This document shows positions 44,901 to 55,320 of a stretch of 64,000 nt of DNA, in pieces. Position 1 is the stretch's first letter. Each line of letters starts with the position of its first letter. The position numbers were made by a program, and so were the translations under genes. Below the pieces are notes generated by a model. It had not been told where the DNA came from and made no database searches. It saw nothing but the letters and a program-made list of their open reading frames with translations. Where the stretch lies: positions 50,852,010 to 50,916,009 of the forward strand of contig NC_057925.1 of NCBI RefSeq assembly GCF_018873765.1, in the 5' to 3' direction. This DNA is from Telopea speciosissima (taxonomy: Eukaryota > Streptophyta > Magnoliopsida > Proteales > Proteaceae).

Positions 44901-45548
44901 TAAGGATCACCAGATGTATACCAATTTGATGCAAGGTAAGTTTCCACTGTAGAACTTTCTTTTCTACAGAATCAACAGGTGAAGGGCTGGTTGAACCGTC
45001 ATGTCTTGGAGATATATCAGGAGTTGGTGTCCCTGGACCTTCATTGTTCAAGTCAGAACTTGAAGGATCTTGTATTGGTATCCCACCTTCAGTGATGACA
45101 GGTCCCGTGATAATCCTTCCACTACCAATTGTTGGCTCCATGTTCTTGCACTCAGATTTCCACATTTCATACTGCTCCCTGCCACGAAAATATGATGCAT
45201 TCAATTAACATACACAAGAAAAAAAAAAAATTAACGTTCTTCTCAAACTTCTTGAAAATATGAATTGAAAATGAGACAGAATGCAAGGATTGGTGTGGCA
45301 TGAGTAGCATGACACTTCCACTTCATCATTGAGATGGGGACACTAAAAGAAAAGAAGATCCTGATAGTATCGATTGGAATCAGAAAGTATTGTCAAGCAA
45401 TATGGATCTTCCAAGTTTCAACTAAAATTGATAGAAATCAATACCTCCGGCGTTGCCTGAGTAGACTTCGTTCATCGAACGTGCTTTTTGGATCATAGCA
45501 TCCCAATAAAAACTCCCAAACTACCCCTTTGATTGATGGATGAATGCC
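29690..45548 (-). CDS. TBC-domain Rab GTPase-activating protein, GYP7/TBC1D15-like (5' end outside window)
   Basis: It accelerates GTP hydrolysis on Rab GTPases in membrane traffic. Eight exons on the minus strand join in perfect phase: 45548-45445, 45178-44922, 44799-44677, 44584-44496, 43528-43423, 30589-30492, 30197-29943 and 29800-29690 (1143 nt, 380 residues plus stop). The reading starts GIHPSIKGVVWEFLLGCYDP, the beginning of the TBC domain. It continues through a Ser/Pro-rich insert, the arginine finger in IGLDVVRTDR (IxxDxxR) and the glutamine finger in IGYCQGMNDLCSPM (YxQ), then SSIGVQSQLSTLAEI, DGGEYLFAFRMLMVLFRREL and LWELMWAMEYNPNIF. It ends ILNDITGNLDAKKACREALKVHKKYL. All catalytic residues are present. 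The N-terminal exon or exons are not between 45549 and 64000 and should lie beyond the window. The 43422-30590 intron is 12.8 kb because of nested transposons. The gene is probably functional. Confidence 0.93.
29905..29940. repeat. (AG)18 microsatellite at a splice donor
   Basis: There are eighteen AG units on the plus strand. On the coding (minus) strand this is a CT tract starting directly after the GT donor of the last intron of the TBC-domain gene, at 29942-29941. It makes up about a quarter of that 142-bp intron. Confidence 0.97.
31213..31321. mobile_element. Short MITE with catag...ctatg ends (aaggcg family), copy 1
   Basis: The left end (catagtatcacggtgtttag) and right end (gccttgacatttgacaactatg) are imperfect inverted repeats around acccaaggcgttggagg and aaggcaaccaaggcgc. 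It is the same family as the copy at 39934-40039. The flanks share ttctgg, an eroded target duplication. Confidence 0.6.
31395..32943 (-). mobile_element. Copia LTR element, 3' part (3' LTR, RNase H, RT end)
   Basis: On the minus strand, broken frames encode the end of the Copia reverse transcriptase (ADHTLFICQGSG, DLGPLKYFLGIELSR) and then RNase H (CDNKAAISIAHN, ANVFTKR). A polypurine tract (reverse of ctccccctcaagc) at about 31621 and a 3' LTR down to about 31395 follow. The reading stops at 32943, at the target duplication of the inserted Gypsy LTR, and resumes upstream at 40049-40117 (YSIKYQSDG, RYKARL). Frames have several stops. The element is closely related to the Copia copy at 58.6-63.7 kb and lies in the large intron of the TBC-domain gene. 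Confidence 0.85.
33184..34379 (+). pseudogene. LINE ORF1 (DUF4283-like, zinc knuckle), broken
   Basis: A Pro/Ser-rich N-terminus is followed by a DUF4283-like RNA-binding region (LVVKTSLSKQWRPQG, then IPLWISLPRLPLHFW and GKPLFSDART). A CCHC zinc knuckle CLVCNVFGHDSHHC and a basic low-complexity tail come next. There is one in-frame stop at 33655-33657 and one frame change just before the zinc knuckle, at about 33920-33935. The protein would normally coat LINE RNA. Confidence 0.85.
34918..38441 (+). pseudogene. LINE ORF2 (endonuclease, reverse transcriptase, zf-RVT), broken
   Basis: The order is an apurinic-type endonuclease (IIGTIWNSRGLNSPSK, then GGDFNVIRYSNEKQG and SDHSPISL), reverse transcriptase (NDFRPIGLCN, QSAFIPGRNIANNILL, GIRQGCPLSPYLF) and a C-terminal zinc-binding segment (CWNNIEDSDHLFFEC) with HIWMERN. 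In-frame stops occur near 34969, 35323, 36339, 37284 and 37578, and there is one frame change near 35690. The active-site FADD motif reads FADK, and the upstream Asp motif reads DIHKTFNS, so catalysis is also lost. Confidence 0.88.
39934..40039. mobile_element. Short MITE (aaggcg family), copy 2, 9-bp target duplication
   Basis: The ends tataattgtcatggcgc and gcgtccaggcacc/gccttgacaactat are imperfect inverted repeats. The exact 9-bp repeat gctaccaac flanks it at 39925-39933 and 40040-40048. It sits in the Copia fragment, immediately beside the target duplication of the solo Gypsy LTR. Confidence 0.75.
40049..40117 (-). mobile_element. Copia fragment, continuation of the 31.4-32.9 kb element
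   Basis: On the minus strand it encodes VGCKWVYSIKYQSDG and RYKARL, the part of Copia reverse transcriptase that directly precedes the [15 protein letters not shown] segment ending at 32943. Here it is cut by the start of another Gypsy LTR at 40118. Confidence 0.85.
40118..41283 (+). mobile_element. Gypsy-type 5' LTR with primer-binding site
   Basis: The LTR is about 1.17 kb, from tgatgtagac to actacatta, followed two bases later by tggtatcaaagc (41286-41297), a near match to the initiator-Met tRNA primer site. Words such as gctgcaacctg and gggattggtgtttaatcc are shared with the solo LTR at 56.7-58.2 kb. No 3' LTR is present. Confidence 0.75.
41400..42540 (+). pseudogene. Gypsy gag, broken
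   Basis: One frame with several stops reads EYNEKHDPQAFHDWLACLDD, WRTYERDLEDQGKAPVTWEEM, LRQGNLTMAKY, RDCYEKAIRAEELL and then a zinc knuckle CYHC.KMRHYAKFC, in which one position is a stop codon. This is the capsid-like retrotransposon gag domain. Polymerase sequence and the 3' LTR are missing, so the element was truncated. Confidence 0.8.
42541..43422 (-). other. Remaining TBC-gene intron sequence, no feature
   Basis: AT-rich intron DNA between the Gypsy remnant and the exon at 43423-43528 of the TBC-domain gene. No motif was recognised. Confidence 0.5.
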
Positions 45549-45816
45549 CTGACATGAATAACAAATCAATATTCTACTCCAAACTCTATTACATGGATTA
45601 TATGGTAATTGATGCATGGAATTGAAACTCCATTAAGAATCAGAGAAATGTGTTTACTGCAACTGCTTTCATCATCAGCTACCACAATGTATAACCATTG
45701 ATCATTTCTACTCTGTGATTTGATCTATACAATAAATTGCCTCCGAATGAGGCCGGAGCTTGATAAGGGTGGAAACATTTTTTTTTGGGAAGAAGGAAAG
45801 ACATTACATATATATA

Positions 45817-45974
45817 CACTCAAAGTATCTATGAGCTGCTGGGGTTTCCAATGCCCCTCATAGAGAATTATTTTATTTGTTTTTTTCTCTTCCTCCCAAA
45901 AAAAAAAAGATTTAATTATTCTCTGTGAAGGGGTGAGGTGTAGGATACCCCAGTGGCTCAAAGAACCCTTGCCC
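45817..45974. mobile_element. Foldback MITE, 158 bp
   Basis: The left arm (gagctgctggggtttcc, ctcatagagaattattttat) pairs with the right arm (gatttaattattctctgtg, taggataccccagtggctc). It belongs to the same subfamily as 29098-29245. Flanking tatatata at 45809-45816 and 45975-45982 suggests a target duplication, in AT-rich context. Confidence 0.65.
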
Positions 45975-46074
45975 TATATATAATAAAAGGATAAAAGAAT
46001 TACAGAGATTTACAAATTCATATAAGAACAACCTGAAGCATCTCTATCTAAAAGCAACTGGAGCTCATCAAAGA

Positions 46075-46359
46075 TATTATCTAGCTAACTGTAGTTTCAT
46101 CAATAGATGATTGGCTCCTAGAAAAATAATCTGCAAGTCTATTAGTATCTCTATACACAAATTTGAAAGACACCTCTTGGAACTTACTGGCAAGGATGCG
46201 AACCTGATGCAAATGCCAAAAGCTGTTTTGAGCTTCTGAATATATTGAATCGAGTTGAAATGTTGAATGAGTCCGAGTATGTCAAAATCTTGGGAAACCC
46301 ATAGGCTGCCGCAAGCTTTAACCCTTTTCTGATCCCTTCTAGATCAACTGAAAGCACAG
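46075..46359 (-). mobile_element. L1-type LINE, RNase H C-terminal fragment
   Basis: On the minus strand, VDLEGIRKGLKLAAAYGFPK, ILTYSDSF and, in a shifted frame, VSFKFVYRDTNRLADYFSRS are the second half of the RNase H domain found at the end of plant L1-type LINEs. Its first half is at 56030-56183, on the other side of an inserted Copia element. Confidence 0.7.
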
Positions 46360-46599
46360 AGTTAGAATCTGAGAAGAAGAGTAATAGAGCTGAAGTGCTT
46401 GAATGATCAATGAGATCAGTCAAGATTCTATTTATAAAGAGTCACTTAGAAGTGACATTACACAGCTACCCCTACTCTAATTAACTCTAATATTTAGAGT
46501 TATTAGATAAGGGGAAAAGGGAAATAAAGAAAGGGAAAATTACATAATAGAATACCAAGTATACCCCACGGTATACATCATACAATTCAACACTCCCCC

Positions 46600-46916
46600 T
46601 CAAGTTGGAGCATAGATATCAATCATGCCCAACTTGGATACAAAAGGATGAAATAACTTTCCACTCAGCCCCTTAGTGAACACATCAGCAAGTTTATCTT
46701 CAGACTTCACAAAGGGAACACAAATAAGACCACTTTCAAGCTTTTCCTTAATGAAGTGTCTGTCAATCTCCACATGTTTAGTACGGTCATGCTGAACTGG
46801 ATTGTGGGTTATGCTAATTGCAGCCTTGTTGTCACAATATAGCATCATAGGAAGAGGAGTAGGAACACCAATGTCTTGAAGTAAACCTCGAATCCATTGC
46901 ACGAAATTCAGCTTCG
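46600..46916 (-). pseudogene. Copia RNase H, C-terminal part (split from 50.7 kb)
   Basis: It reads LLQDIGVPTPLPMMLYCDNK, HNPVQHDRTKHVEIDRHFI and KLADVFTKGLSG, ending ...IDIYAPT at a stop. It is the direct continuation of the frame ending at about 50745, separated by the nested element. Confidence 0.9.
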
Positions 46917-46921
46917 GGACT

Positions 46922-49900
46922 TGTTAGATATATGGCCAGAATACCGTGGGGGTATTCTGGACCTCTTTTCTTTGTTATTTTATTAAGTGGTTTAGTCCCA
47001 CATTGCTCATGTACATAATTTTATTCTTTTATTACTCTTATAAATAAAGATGTGCTTGGGGTGAATAAATCATCCAAGCCTTTCCCTAATTTTAAATCTC
47101 TCTACATGGTATCAGAGCTGATTTCGAATTAGGGACCAACCCCATCGAATTTTTTTTTTTCCCCTTCTCTCTCCTCCATCGTTTTCCTCCTTCTCCCTCC
47201 TTGTTTCTCCTTTGTTCTCCTTTTTTTCCTAAGGGCAGCACTACAAGAGGTGGTCGTATGACTTAGGTGCTGCCCCTCCAAACCTCTTTTATGTTTTTTC
47301 CATGATCAATCCCTGTTCGATAGCTGCTGGACTCTACCTGCGGTTTTGAAGTCTTCAAGTTTTTAGAAGATCAGCCCCTACCATTATTGCAGGCTGTTCT
47401 TCCCTTATTGGAGCTTCTTCAGCACCCTTTCCGCATCTATTCAGCATATATATTCTCCTTCATTGAAGACCTCCACTCCCAATCAATCTCCATCTTCGGG
47501 GTTTTCCAAAACCACGACAATTGTCGACTTTGGGTGTGGGGCTGCTTATTCTTTGCTACACTTTGGCTCTACTTACTGCGGGGCTGGTTCTACACTTTCA
47601 AGGACACACTGCGCAATTTGGGCCTTCACAGTTCAGTTTTGAAGACCTCTCTAAGATCGATATATCATCATAGGTGTTTGTTCCAAAACCACGACATCCA
47701 TCGATCTTGGGCTGCTCCGCCTATTGGACCTATATTTCTGCAGTTATTTTCTCCATTATACGGGTCAATCGACTTGATTCTTTGCTATTTACCTGCAGTT
47801 TTATCCCTCTCTTGTCCCTTTATCGATCTCCACAATTCAGGGTTTTTTTCCAAAACCCTGTCAATTTCGATATAGGGTTCTTCACTGCGTTTGTCTCTTT
47901 TATTGATTGTCATTCTCGGAACACTTGGGTATATCTTTTGCACACTAAAAATCAGGTTTTCTCATGTTTTCAGCATTTTCATAAGATGATTCAAACTCGG
48001 TTCCAGGCTACTCTCAAATATTGAGAAGTGATAATGGAACCGAATTTATGAATCCCAATTTCAAAAATATTTGGCTGATCATGGCATTATTCACCAAACT
48101 AGTTGTGTTGATACCCCTGCCCGAGAATGGTGTGGCAGAGAGAAAAAATCGCCATTTGTTGGAAATGGCCGGGCTTTGATGTTTGCGAGGAATGTTCCTT
48201 CTCAATATTGGGGGATGCGGTTCTCTCGCGCCTATCTCATTAATAGGCTCCCTTCTCGGGTTCTTAATTCCGCATTCCCCTACGATATTTTCTTGGGCCA
48301 TTCCTCCTTTATTGTCCCTCCCAAAGTATTTGGGTGTGTGTGTTATGCTAGGGATACCAGATCTCCAGGCAGCTTGAGCCTCGTGGGCTCCGTTGTATTT
48401 TCTTGGGTTATTCTCCAACCCGGAAAGGTTATAAGTGTTACCATCCTCCTTCCCGTCGTACCTTGGTGAGTATGGATGTTGTTTTCCATGAGACCCTTTC
48501 TTATTATTCTTCACCACCTCTTGAGGAGAGTTCTAGTGAAGATGTGCCCTTTGAGATTCCTCCACTAGAGGTTCCTCTCGGTTGCTGTCCAGCCTCCTTT
48601 GATGGCACCCACGCACTCGCCCGAGGCTCCTTTGACGATGCCCAACCTCCTTTGGATGATGTCCAACCTCCTCGCTGTTCCTCCCTCACCTAATGGGAAT
48701 CCTTTACAGGGGAGACCATAGAAAATAGTGTTGTTAATGTTCCTATTCGGGGGAGCGACTCACCCAGAGAACTATTGGTGAATTTTGAAGAGAATTGACA
48801 ATTCCAACATACTCACCACACAAGGGGGAACCAACGAGAGGGCGTCGCATCCACTTTAGCACCAATACCCATCCAATTGCGGCTCCGGATCCGGATCCTC
48901 CATCTCCTGGTAATCCCTCTTCTTCCGACCTACCTATTGCTCACCGCAAAGGTACTAGGACTTGTACTTTACATCCCATATCTCGTGTTGTTTCTTATAG
49001 TTCTCTTTCTCCATCTTTTCGTGCTTTTGTATCTTCTCTTTCTTACATTTGATTCCTAAAACTTGCAGGAAGCATCTACAGATGGAAAGTGGAAGGCAGC
49101 AATGTTGGAAGAAATGAGAGCACTACATAAAAATAATACATGGGAGCTTGTGACTCTTCCTCAGGAAAGAAACCAGTTGGATGTAGATGGGTCTTCGTGG
49201 TCAAACGTAAGGTGATGGTTACGTGGATCGATATAAGGCACGCCTGGTTGCAAAGGGTTCACTCAAACTTATGGAGTTGACTATCGGAGACCTTTGCACC
49301 GATGGCGGCTTCAACACTTGTCCGGTGCTATTATCCTGTCTTGTAAATCTTGGGTGGGATCTTCAACAGTTAGATGTAAAGAATGCCTTCCTCCAGGGAG
49401 CTTGAGGAGGAGGTATATATGGACATTCCACCAGGCTTCTCGATAGCAGGACCAAGCGAGCAAGGTCTGTAGTCAAGCGTGCACTTTATGGGCTGAAACG
49501 ATACCTAGGCATGGTTTGGCGATTTCACAAGGCTATGATTTAGCAGGTTATAGGCGAGTAATGCGATTACACTTTGTTTATCAGGACGAGTTGGTACAAG
49601 GTAACTCTTCTCATAGTCTATGTGGATGATATTGTGGTCACTGGTAATGATGGTGATGCTATCGGGATTTGAAGCTCCTCCTTGGCCGTGAGTTTGAGGT
49701 CAAAGATCTTGGTCCTCTCGAAATATTTTCTAGGGATAGAAGTTGCTCGCTCTTGAAAGGGCATCTTTCTTTCTCAAAGGAAATATGTTCTTGATCTATT
49801 GATGAAACAGGCTGCTAGGTCGTCATCCTTCGGATACTCCTATGGAAGCTACTACAAAACTTAGGGAGAAAGAGGGTGAGCTGTTGATTGTGGGTGTTTA

Positions 49901-50739
49901 TCGGTTAGTGGGCAAGCTAATCTACCTTTCTCACACACGACCCGACATTGCGATTCTTGTGAGTTTGGTGAGCCGGTTCATGCATGATCCCTATTCCTCT
50001 CATATGGATGCGATCCAGTCGTATTTTGAGGTATTTGAAGTCTGCTCCAGAAAGGGAATCCTCTTATCTCCCACGGGTCGCCTTAAGATTGAAGCCTATC
50101 GATGCCGATTGGGTGGTTCTCCTGACAGAAATCTATCTCTGGTTCTTGTTCCTTTGTTGGTGGGAACCTTATACCTGGCGCGTGAAGCGAGAATGTTGTG
50201 GCCAGTCCGATCTTTGAAGCCGAGTTTCGTGCGATGGCCCGAGGAATTTGTGAACCGTGGCTTAAAGGATTATTACAGGATATCGGTGTTGGTTGTCCAT
50301 CTTCCCGTGATGCTTTATTGTGACAATAAAGCGACCATTAACGTGCTCCATAACCCTGTCCAAGCGTGATCGTACTAAACACGTGGAGGTTGACCGACAT
50401 TTCATCGAGAGAAACTTGAGGCCGGCCTCATTTGTGTTCCTTTTGTGAAGTCTCTTGATCAAGTGGTGATGTGTTCACTAAGGGACCGAGTAGTGCAATG
50501 TTTCATCCTATCTTAGTCAAGTTGGGCATGCATGATATATATGCTCAACCGAGGGAAGTGTTAGATATATGGCGAATACCGTGGGGTATTACGGACCTCT
50601 TTCTTTGTTATTTTATTAAGTGGTTTAGTCCCACATTGCTCATGTACATAATTTTATTCTTTTATTACTCTTATAAATAAAGATGTGCTTGGGGTGAATA
50701 AATCATCCAAGCCTTTCCCTAATTTTAAATCTCTCTACA
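46922..50739 (+). mobile_element. Younger nested Copia element, 3.8 kb, gag-less
   Basis: The LTRs at 46922-47106 and 50559-50739 begin tgttagatatatgg and end ctctctaca. Their last 135 or so bases are identical. The exact 5-bp repeat ggact flanks it at 46917-46921 and 50740-50744. The tRNA primer site tggtatcagagc is at 47107-47118. The leader (47119 to about 47880) runs straight into integrase sequence, so gag and protease are deleted. Confidence 0.92.
47880..50530 (+). pseudogene. Copia polyprotein remnant (integrase, RT, RNase H), many frame breaks
   Basis: In successive frames it gives FVSFIDCHSRNTWVYLLH and RSDNGTEF (integrase), RNVPSQYWG and LINRLPSRVLN, then reverse transcriptase pieces ([36 protein letters not shown]) and RNase H (LIYLSHTRPDI, YCDNKATINVLHNPVQ, KHVEVDRHFI). 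Single-base indels are frequent, so no frame stays open for long. Most frames between 47.9 and 50.5 kb on the opposite strand are shadows. Confidence 0.85.
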
Positions 50740-50745
50740 GGACTT

Positions 50746-53700
50746 GATCTGGCCACCACATTTTGCTTCTTGCTACGCCATGTAACTAGATTGCCTCCAA
50801 TAAAGGTGCAATACCCTGTCACTGACTTACGATTTGGAAAGCCACCCCAATCAGCATCTGTATAGGCTTCAATCCTCAAGTGATCATGTGGGGATAAGAG
50901 AATTCCTTTCCCTGGAGCTACCTTCAAGTAACGAAGAATGCGAAGAACAGCCTCCATATGTGTAGAATAGGGATCATGCATGAACTGGCTTAAAAGGCTC
51001 ACATCAAAGGCAATGTCAGGTCGTGTGTGAGATAAGTAGATCAGTTTTCCCACCAACCTCTGATAACGACCTCTTTCAACTGGTTCTCCATCACTTTCCT
51101 TTAGCCTGGTGTTAGCTTCAAGAGGAGTATCACTTAGATGACAACCCAACAGCCCTATCTCTGATAAAAGGTCTAGGATGTATTTCCTCTTGGAAAGATA
51201 GATGCCTTTTGATGATCTGGCAACTTCTATCTCAAGAAAATACTTGAGTTTTCCTAGGTCCTTGATCTTAAACTCACATCCAAGGAACTCCTTAAGGTGA
51301 TTTATCTCCTCACTGTCATTTCCAATCACAACTATGTCATCTACATATACAATAAGGATTGTGACCTTATCGCCATGACGTTTGATAAACAGAGTGTGAT
51401 CAGCATTGCTTTGTTTGAACCCCACAGATGTCATGGCCTTATAAAATCTGCCAAACCAAGCTCTAGGAGACTGTTTGAGGCCATATAGAGTACGCTTCAA
51501 CTTGCAAACTTGGCCACTGGTTGTGTCAAAGGAAAAACCAGGAGGAACTTCCATGTACACTTCCTCATCAAGCTCTCCATGGAGGAAAGCATTTTTCACA
51601 ACAAGTTATTGTAGATCCCACCCTAGATTCACAGCACATGACAATAAAACTCTAACTGTGTTCAGCTTGGCAACTGGGGCAAAGGTCTCCTGGTAATCAA
51701 TCCCATAGGTTTGAGTGAATCCTTTAGCCACAAGTCTTGCCTTATATCTGTCTACACTGCCATCAATTTTTTGCTTGACCACAAACACCCACTTGCACCC
51801 AACTGGTTTCTTCCCTGAAGGAAGAGCTACAATGTGCCATGTGTTATTTTTCTTTAAGGCATTCATTTCTTCTACCATGGTTGCTTTTCACTTCAAATCT
51901 GTAAGCGCCTCTTGCCAATTCTGTGGAATACCAACAGAGGAAAGAGAAGAAACAAATGTACGATAGGAAGTAGATAATGCATCATAAGAAAAAACATGAG
52001 ATATAGGGTGTTGAGTGCAAGACCTAGTGCCTTTACGGTGAGCAATAGGTAAATCAAGATCAAGACAAGGTTGAGGAGAAGAGGGATTACCAATGGAGCT
52101 TAGTTCTGGCTCAGGAGGCTCCAATTGGACAGGTTCAAGTGTTGTTGTGGTAGTGATATCAACTTGCTTGTTCTTCTTTAACTTCTTCCGATAAAAGGTT
52201 GTGAGGTTGGGATCATCTATCAACTTCTTGTTAACATGAGGAGTAGGCTCTCCCTGTGTTGGAATCTCAGTGATGATGGGAGGAAAAAACTCATGGACAG
52301 CCACATCTTCACTATTACTAGTACTCTCCCCCTGAAGAGGAGGCGGGGAATAGTAGGAAACTATCTCATGAAAGATAACATCCATACTCACCATAGTACG
52401 GCGAGTAGGAGGAAAGTAGCACTGATAACCCTTCTAGGTTGGAGAACACCCAAGAAAAATACACCGCAGCCCACGTGCTTCAAATTTGCCAGGAGAATGT
52501 GTGTCACGAACATAATAGACACATCCAAAAGTGCGGGGAGGAACAATAAAAGAGGCAGACCTCTCCAGTATCTCAATAGGAGATCAAGCACCCAAAAAAC
52601 GAGTAGGCATGCGGTTTATGAGATAAGCAACGGTAAGAACAGCATTACTCCAATATTGGAAAGGGACATGGTGATCAAATATGAGAGCACGGGCTACATC
52701 CAAGAGGTGGCAGTTCTTTCTTTCGGCCACCCCATTTTGGGCAGGGGTGTCAACACTACTAGTTTAGTGAATAACGTCATGATCAGCTAGGTATTTTTTG
52801 AACTGGCCCTCTGTGTACTCAGTACCATTATTACTCCGAAGAATTTTAATGGTACCTTGGTACGGGGTTTGAGCCATTTTATGGAATAGCTGAAAACAAC
52901 GGAATACCTCACTCTTATGTTGCATCATATAAACCCAAGTAAGACAGGAATGGCAATCTATAAAAGTAACAAACTAACGATGACCAAAAATGGAAGTACG
53001 ACGAGAGGGACCTCACACATCAGTATGATCCAAATGAAAAACAGCACTGCTTCTTTGATTAGTAGGAGAATAAGTAGAAAGAGTTTGTTTAGCCATAACA
53101 CAGGCTTCACAAAAAAACTCAGTTCGATTACATTCTTGAACTAGTTTAGGAAACAAAATAGATAAAATCCCCAAGGGGGGATGACCCAAATGGCAGTGCC
53201 ATTGATACAAAGTAGTAGAAAATGCAGACGGAAGCTGAGGATGAGGAGAAGGAAGCTGAGAAGGCAAGGTTGTTGATGTAGAAGTGCCCTCAAGCAAGTA
53301 GAGACCACCATGGACCCTACCCAATCCAATCGTCCTCCCATGCGCCAGATCCTGGAAAACATAATGATCAGGATACAATGTTACTTTACAGTTCAAATCT
53401 CGGGTCAAACTACTAATAGAAAGAAGATTAGTAGTAAACTTAGGAATATGTAAAACTGAAGACAGGGTAAGAGAGGGAGAGCAGCTTATGGAACCCTTCC
53501 CAGATATAGAAGAGAGGGTGTCATCTGCTACTCGAACTTTGTCTTTACCAGATGAAGGGAAATACTTATGAAATAGATTTGAAGAACTTGTCATGTGGTC
53601 AGTGGCACCGGAATCTATAATCCATGGAGTGGAAACAACAAATGCACAATGACCACCGAAAGGAATACCTGACTGTGCCAAATGGGAACCTGAAGTTGTT

Positions 53701-54720
53701 GGTGCATTGGCAATGGAGGATGCAGCAGAAGCAGATGAAGCCCTCAACATGTGACAGAAGGCTTGTAGCTCCTTTGGGGAAAGACCCACATCAGTAGGAG
53801 GTGAAGTGTCAACTGCCTCTATGTGATGAGCCTTGGTCTTAGGTTTACCCTTGGCTGCACGTTTGGCTTCAAAGTCAGCTGGCTTCCCACGGAGCTTCCA
53901 ACAAGTAGCCTTTGTGTGAATTGGTTTGTTGCAATGCTCACATCGAATTGCCTCTTTCGAAGAAGCACCGAAATGAGCTAATCTCTATAGTGGGAGTAGG
54001 GTTGGCCCCAACCTGGAGGGCTGATCGGTCAATGGTAGGAGCGTGCAACATAGCAGCTCGGCGACTCTCCTCTGTGAGGACCAATGCATAGGACTGCTCC
54101 AAAGAAGGAAAAGGAACTCTGCTGAAAATCTAAACCCGAAGCTGATCGTACTCGACATTCAAACCAACAAGGAAATCATACACTCGAATCTTATCCACAT
54201 GCTTGTGATATACAGCAATATTTGCAGCATTGGTAGGCTAGTAGTCGGAATAATGATCAAGTTTCTGCCATATGCTTCGGAGGGCTGCCCAGTACTGGGA
54301 GACAGATAGTTCCTTCTGGGTGGTGTCATGAACCTTCTTACAGAGTTCATACACCTAGGCATCATTCCCAACTAGACCATATATCTCATTTGCACCTGCC
54401 CAGATCTGGGTTGTAGTATCTAGTAACAAATACCCGCTAGAAATATCAGATTGCATCGAGTTGAGTAAGAAAGACATCACATTAGAGTCATTTGCAATCC
54501 ATCTTTTCTTGGTAGGACCTTCTTCAGCTGGTTTAACAGTGGTGCCAGTGATGTGTCCAATAAGGTCTCGGCTTGCAATAGTCAAGTACATGGATCTGGA
54601 CCACATCAAGTAGTTGGTATTGTCAACCTTAAGGGCAGCAGCATAAGGGTGATAATCACTCCTAGCCTGTCCATCGGAGGATGCTGAAGTGACATCTGAA
54701 ACAGTCCCTGAGCCAGTCAT
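50746..54720 (-). pseudogene. Copia gag-pol polyprotein (main part), broken by a few stops
   Basis: On the minus strand, gag starts at 54720 (MTGSGTVSDV) and contains YLMWSRSMYLTI. A zinc knuckle CEHCNKPIHTKATC lies near 53.9 kb, then the protease motif WIIDSGATDHM, a GAG-pre-integrase HCHLGH...CEAC segment, integrase, and reverse transcriptase ([34 protein letters not shown]). The RT/RNase H frame 51599-50703 is open for nearly 300 residues with its YVDD site intact. Stops occur in gag, in integrase and before NAFLHG, so the whole is not translatable. Confidence 0.88.
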
Positions 54721-54895
54721 GTTGAAGATGCAGCAGTGTAGGAGAAGGGCTGAGAAATGTAGCAGCAGTAACCCAAGAAATCTTGAATGAACTGAGCTAA
54801 AAAATTTGATTGAGTACTCTTCAATGAGGATGGAAGTAGTCCTAAAAAATTCAAACCAATTGGAGAAGGAGAACTATAAGAGGCAATTCATCAAA

Positions 54896-55320
54896 CACCT
54901 GTCGAGCACCCTGGTAGCAGTGTAGAAGGGCTGAGAAGTGCACCAGCAGTAACTCCAAAAATACCCGATAGAAAAGGCTCAAATTTGGATCGAGTACTTT
55001 CCTAATATGAGAGAAACTACCCTCAAAAAATCAAAGAAACACCTGTCGAGCACCCTGGTAGCAGTGTAGAAGGGCTGAGAAGTGCACCAGCAGTAACTCC
55101 AAAAATACCTGATAGAAAAGGCTCAAATTTGGATCGAGTACTTTCCTAATATGAGAGAAACTACCCTCAAAAAATCAAAGAAACACCTGTCGAGCACCCT
55201 GGTAGCAGTGTAGAAGGGCTGAGAAGTGCACCAGCAGTAACTCCAAAAATACCTGATAGAAAAGGCTCAAATTTGGATCGAGTACTTTCCTAATATGAGA
55301 GAAACTACCCTCAAAAAGTC
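54896..55320 (-). repeat. Three-copy tandem repeat, 144-bp period, in a Copia leader
   Basis: Units start at cacctgtcgagcaccctgg at 54896, 55040 and 55184, and are almost identical. A more diverged fourth unit is recognisable at about 54728-54870 (cagcagtgtaggagaagggctgag). They lie between the primer-binding site and gag of the 46.4-56.0 kb Copia element. Confidence 0.92.

Noticed and set aside
43000-45400. Rab-GAP exons interpreted as a separate gene from those at 29.7-30.6 kb
   Set aside because: Phases match exactly and the protein sequence runs continuously through the TBC domain across the large intron, so one gene explains both groups.
48014-48517. Minus-strand frame of 167 residues
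   Set aside because: It is antisense to Copia integrase pieces on the plus strand and has no family resemblance of its own.
54896-55320. CRISPR-like array
   Set aside because: Units are 144-bp head-to-tail repeats without unique spacers, inside a plant retrotransposon leader.
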